Shown here: piece after piece, positions 21,975-23,083 of the stretch
Position numbering within the stretch: the first letter of the stretch is position 1
How the letters are laid out: every line of letters starts with the position of its first letter
Virus record (IMG/VR): IMGVR_UViG_3300010371_000778
Span: 1-23,083 of that record
Source of the DNA: a virus
Length of the DNA: 23,083 bases
Reading direction: 5' to 3' (one strand)
Program-made: the position numbers and the translations under genes
Notes under the pieces: generated by a model
What the model was told of the DNA's origin: nothing
The model's input: the letters and a program-made list of their open reading frames with translations, nothing else
Databases searched by the model: none

Positions 21975-22282
21975 GGCGTCTTGGGTGCGCAGCCGATAAG
22001 GTCCCGCCCCAGCATCGCGGCGAACTCACGCGAGAGCGACAGGACGACGTGCGCCATGGTCTGCCCCTTGTGCTTCTGCTCGATCGCGATCTGCACGAAT
22101 CGCGCATCGTCGGGGTGCTGGATCGCCACGATGCGCGGCATCGCGACGCCGTAGGTGATGAGCGCGCCGCACGAATCGCAGCGGACGACCTGCCGCTCGA
22201 TATCCCCGTCGGACTCTTCCGACGCGCCGCATGCAGGGCACGCGAACAGGAGGCGACCTTCGACGATCCCGGCGTCGCTCAC
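21971..22282 (-). CDS. Zinc-ribbon protein in the head-tail joining operon, 103 aa
   Basis: Translation starts at GTG 22282, overlapping the upstream stop by four bases (GTGA), and ends at TGA 21971, which again overlaps the next GTG start by four bases. The N-terminal third holds two CxxC knuckles, C15-P-A-C18-G and C35-D-S-C38-G, separated by 16 residues, which is a classic zinc-ribbon arrangement. The remainder is mixed alpha/beta, with a segment around residues 64-87 (RFVQIAIEQKHKG and onward) and a C-terminal helix near SREFAAMLGRDL. A zinc ribbon between structural genes could be a small virion protein or a carried regulatory or nucleic-acid-binding protein. Function is not established. 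A longer upstream start was rejected because it runs through the preceding gene in a shadow frame. Confidence 0.75.
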   Translation of the reverse strand: MSDAGIVEGRLLFACPACGASEESDGDIERQVVRCDSCGALITYGVAMPRIVAIQHPDDARFVQIAIEQKHKGQTMAHVVLSLSREFAAMLGRDLIGCAPKTP

Positions 22283-22764
22283 GGAGCCCGCGCTCCGGTG
22301 TTCCGGAGCATCAGGAAGGAGTGCGCCCACGTCGCCTCTTCGTTGATCTTCTTCATGATGGCGCCGTTGGCAGGAAGGCCAGGGCCCTTCATGGTCCACA
22401 CGATTTCGACCGCCTGAGTAGGCGTCGCGGTCGGCGTTGGGTCGAGGGCGTCATCCCCCACCCCGCCGCCAGGATATGGTGGCGTCATCGGGCCGACCTT
22501 GTAGTCGCCGTCCGAATAGACGCCGCCGCTTGCGATGATGTCTTGGCTCGTCACCTGGCGCACGAGGACGGGTGCGGTGGACCCGTCGGGGCGGGTGTTC
22601 ACGAGCTGGACGATCGGGCCCGGCGTGACGTTGCCCATGCCCGGTCGGCTACCAGACCATGTGTTCCGCTGCACGAAGACGCTGAAGACGCGGAGACCCA
22701 GTTCGTCCGAGATGCCACGAATCTCATCCAGATCGGGCAGCAGGTCGTCCCGGAAGGAACCCAT
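22279..22764 (-). CDS. Putative head-tail joining (neck) protein, 161 aa
   Basis: The ATG at 22764 overlaps the upstream stop by one base (TGATG). The frame stays open further upstream, but that stretch lies inside the previous gene in another frame and reads as low-quality Arg/Gly-rich sequence, so I rejected the longer start. The protein begins MGSFRDDLLPDLDEIRGISD, an acidic helical start, and continues into a beta-rich region with a Pro/Thr linker near residues 110-122. No membrane segment or cysteines are present. The length and the place directly before a zinc-ribbon protein and an HK97 gp10-like protein fit a head-completion or neck protein, but I recognise no family motif. It ends in a TGA that overlaps the next start by four bases (GTGA). 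Confidence 0.75.
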   Translation of the reverse strand: MGSFRDDLLPDLDEIRGISDELGLRVFSVFVQRNTWSGSRPGMGNVTPGPIVQLVNTRPDGSTAPVLVRQVTSQDIIASGGVYSDGDYKVGPMTPPYPGGGVGDDALDPTPTATPTQAVEIVWTMKGPGLPANGAIMKKINEEATWAHSFLMLRNTGARAP

Positions 22765-23083
22765 CAGTAGACCCCGACGCGGTTGCCAGCGCCGCCGAAG
22801 CTCTGGATGTTCCCCACCCCGAAGAGCAGCATGCAGAGCTCCGAGCGGAAGTACCGCTGGATCTCGGCGAGGGTCTGGAAGCCCGAAGGCTCCTTGCCAG
22901 ACCGGCCGGCGCCGCCGAAGAACTCCACTTCGTCGGCCTTCTTGACGCCGGCCCTTGACCCGAAACGGTCGATGCGGTCCGCGATGGTCCGGAGCCGCGC
23001 AAGGTGCCACCGAACCATGCTGGCGCCCCCCTCGATGCAGACGGGATAGGCCCCGCCCGCCCCGTGCGCCTTGCGCAGACGCA
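22764..23083 (-). CDS. Head-tail region protein of unknown function, partial at right edge
   Basis: The frame is open from the window edge to a TGA at 22766-22764, and only the C-terminal 105 or so residues are visible. There is an internal ATG at 23018 preceded by a G-rich run, which would give an 84-residue protein. The 65 bases upstream keep strong G/C at third codon positions and no stop, so I read this as a truncated longer gene. Visible features are an Arg-rich helix (MVRWHLARLRTIADRIDRFG), a Gly-rich linker, and a segment ending IQSFGGAGNRVGVY. I do not recognise the family. Its place upstream of the tail-completion genes suggests a capsid-associated or head-tail joining protein. The stop shares one base with the next start (TGATG), so the two are probably translationally coupled. 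Confidence 0.7.
   Translation of the reverse strand, partial: RLRKAHGAGGAYPVCIEGGASMVRWHLARLRTIADRIDRFGSRAGVKKADEVEFFGGAGRSGKEPSGFQTLAEIQRYFRSELCMLLFGVGNIQSFGGAGNRVGVY

Noticed and set aside
22764-23010. Longer start for the 161-aa neck-type gene
   Set aside because: The upstream part is a shadow of the preceding gene; the TGATG coupling and a natural N-terminus favour 22764.
1-23083. Idea that this is a headless tailocin or contractile injection system
   Set aside because: HK97 gp10-like and other head-tail joining-type genes lie at the upstream end, which implies capsid genes beyond the right edge. The window alone cannot fully exclude it.
1-23083. tRNA genes, CRISPR arrays, insertion sequences, attachment sites
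   Set aside because: No cloverleaf, regularly spaced repeats, transposase frames or integrase were found when reading both strands.

Overview
The window is one long block of late, structural genes of a contractile-tailed (myovirus-type) phage or prophage. It is read almost entirely on the minus strand, so gene order runs from the right edge to the left edge. The DNA is GC-rich (roughly two thirds by eye), genes are packed with 1-4 base overlaps or gaps of a few bases, and the gene order is that of the Mu-like tail/baseplate cassette. Both edges cut genes. Capsid genes should lie beyond the right edge and lysis or replication genes beyond the left; none is visible here.

Layout in order of transcription. 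(1) 23083-20551, head-tail joining and tail completion: a partial unknown protein, an unknown 161-aa protein, a zinc-ribbon protein, an HK97 gp10-like protein, and a probable tail-terminator protein with an added C-terminal IPT/TIG domain. (2) 20199-17673: a Mu gp38-like small protein, tail sheath and tail tube. (3) 17668-13802: a presumed tail assembly chaperone, the tape measure (718 aa), and a DNA-circularisation/baseplate-hub-associated protein (Mu gp43/N-like) with a C-terminal LysM-like segment. (4) 13790-9515, baseplate: Mu gp44/P-like hub, gp45-like spike, a 63-aa small protein, gp46-like (W/gp25-type) wedge and gp47/J-like wedge. (5) 8790-1255, distal baseplate and host-binding apparatus: an unknown protein, gp48-like protein, two fibre-type proteins, a 1292-aa tailspike with a pectate-lyase-type beta-helix and LamG-like modules, and a 235-aa LamG-like protein that looks like a stand-alone relative of the tailspike C-terminus. 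(6) 1246-1: small proteins, some with a membrane segment plus coiled coil, that look like a lysis region (inference).

Two genes break the pattern by lying on the plus strand inside the tail operon: a cysteine-rich lipoprotein (8862-9518) and an 88-aa multi-CxxC protein (20294-20560). Each faces the preceding tail gene tail-to-tail with overlapping stop codons, and each has a TAnnnT box ending 7-8 bases before its start codon. They look like morons: separately expressed cargo genes carried by a prophage. The lipoprotein has a short cysteine motif (DGCG with flanking cysteines) and Asp-Ala-Gly linkers of a style I associate with secreted proteins of Myxococcota (Polyangiales). With the GC content this suggests a myxobacterial or related host, as an inference.

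The most notable observations are the antisense lipoprotein with its stop-codon hairpin, a motif shared between the gp38-like protein and the tail tube, a 44-residue tandem duplication in the tape measure, the TIG domain on the tail-completion protein, and the shared LamG-like C-terminus of the tailspike and its neighbour. No tRNA, rRNA, CRISPR array, insertion sequence, integrase, reverse transcriptase or attachment site was seen. There is no gene-free stretch longer than about 110 bases.
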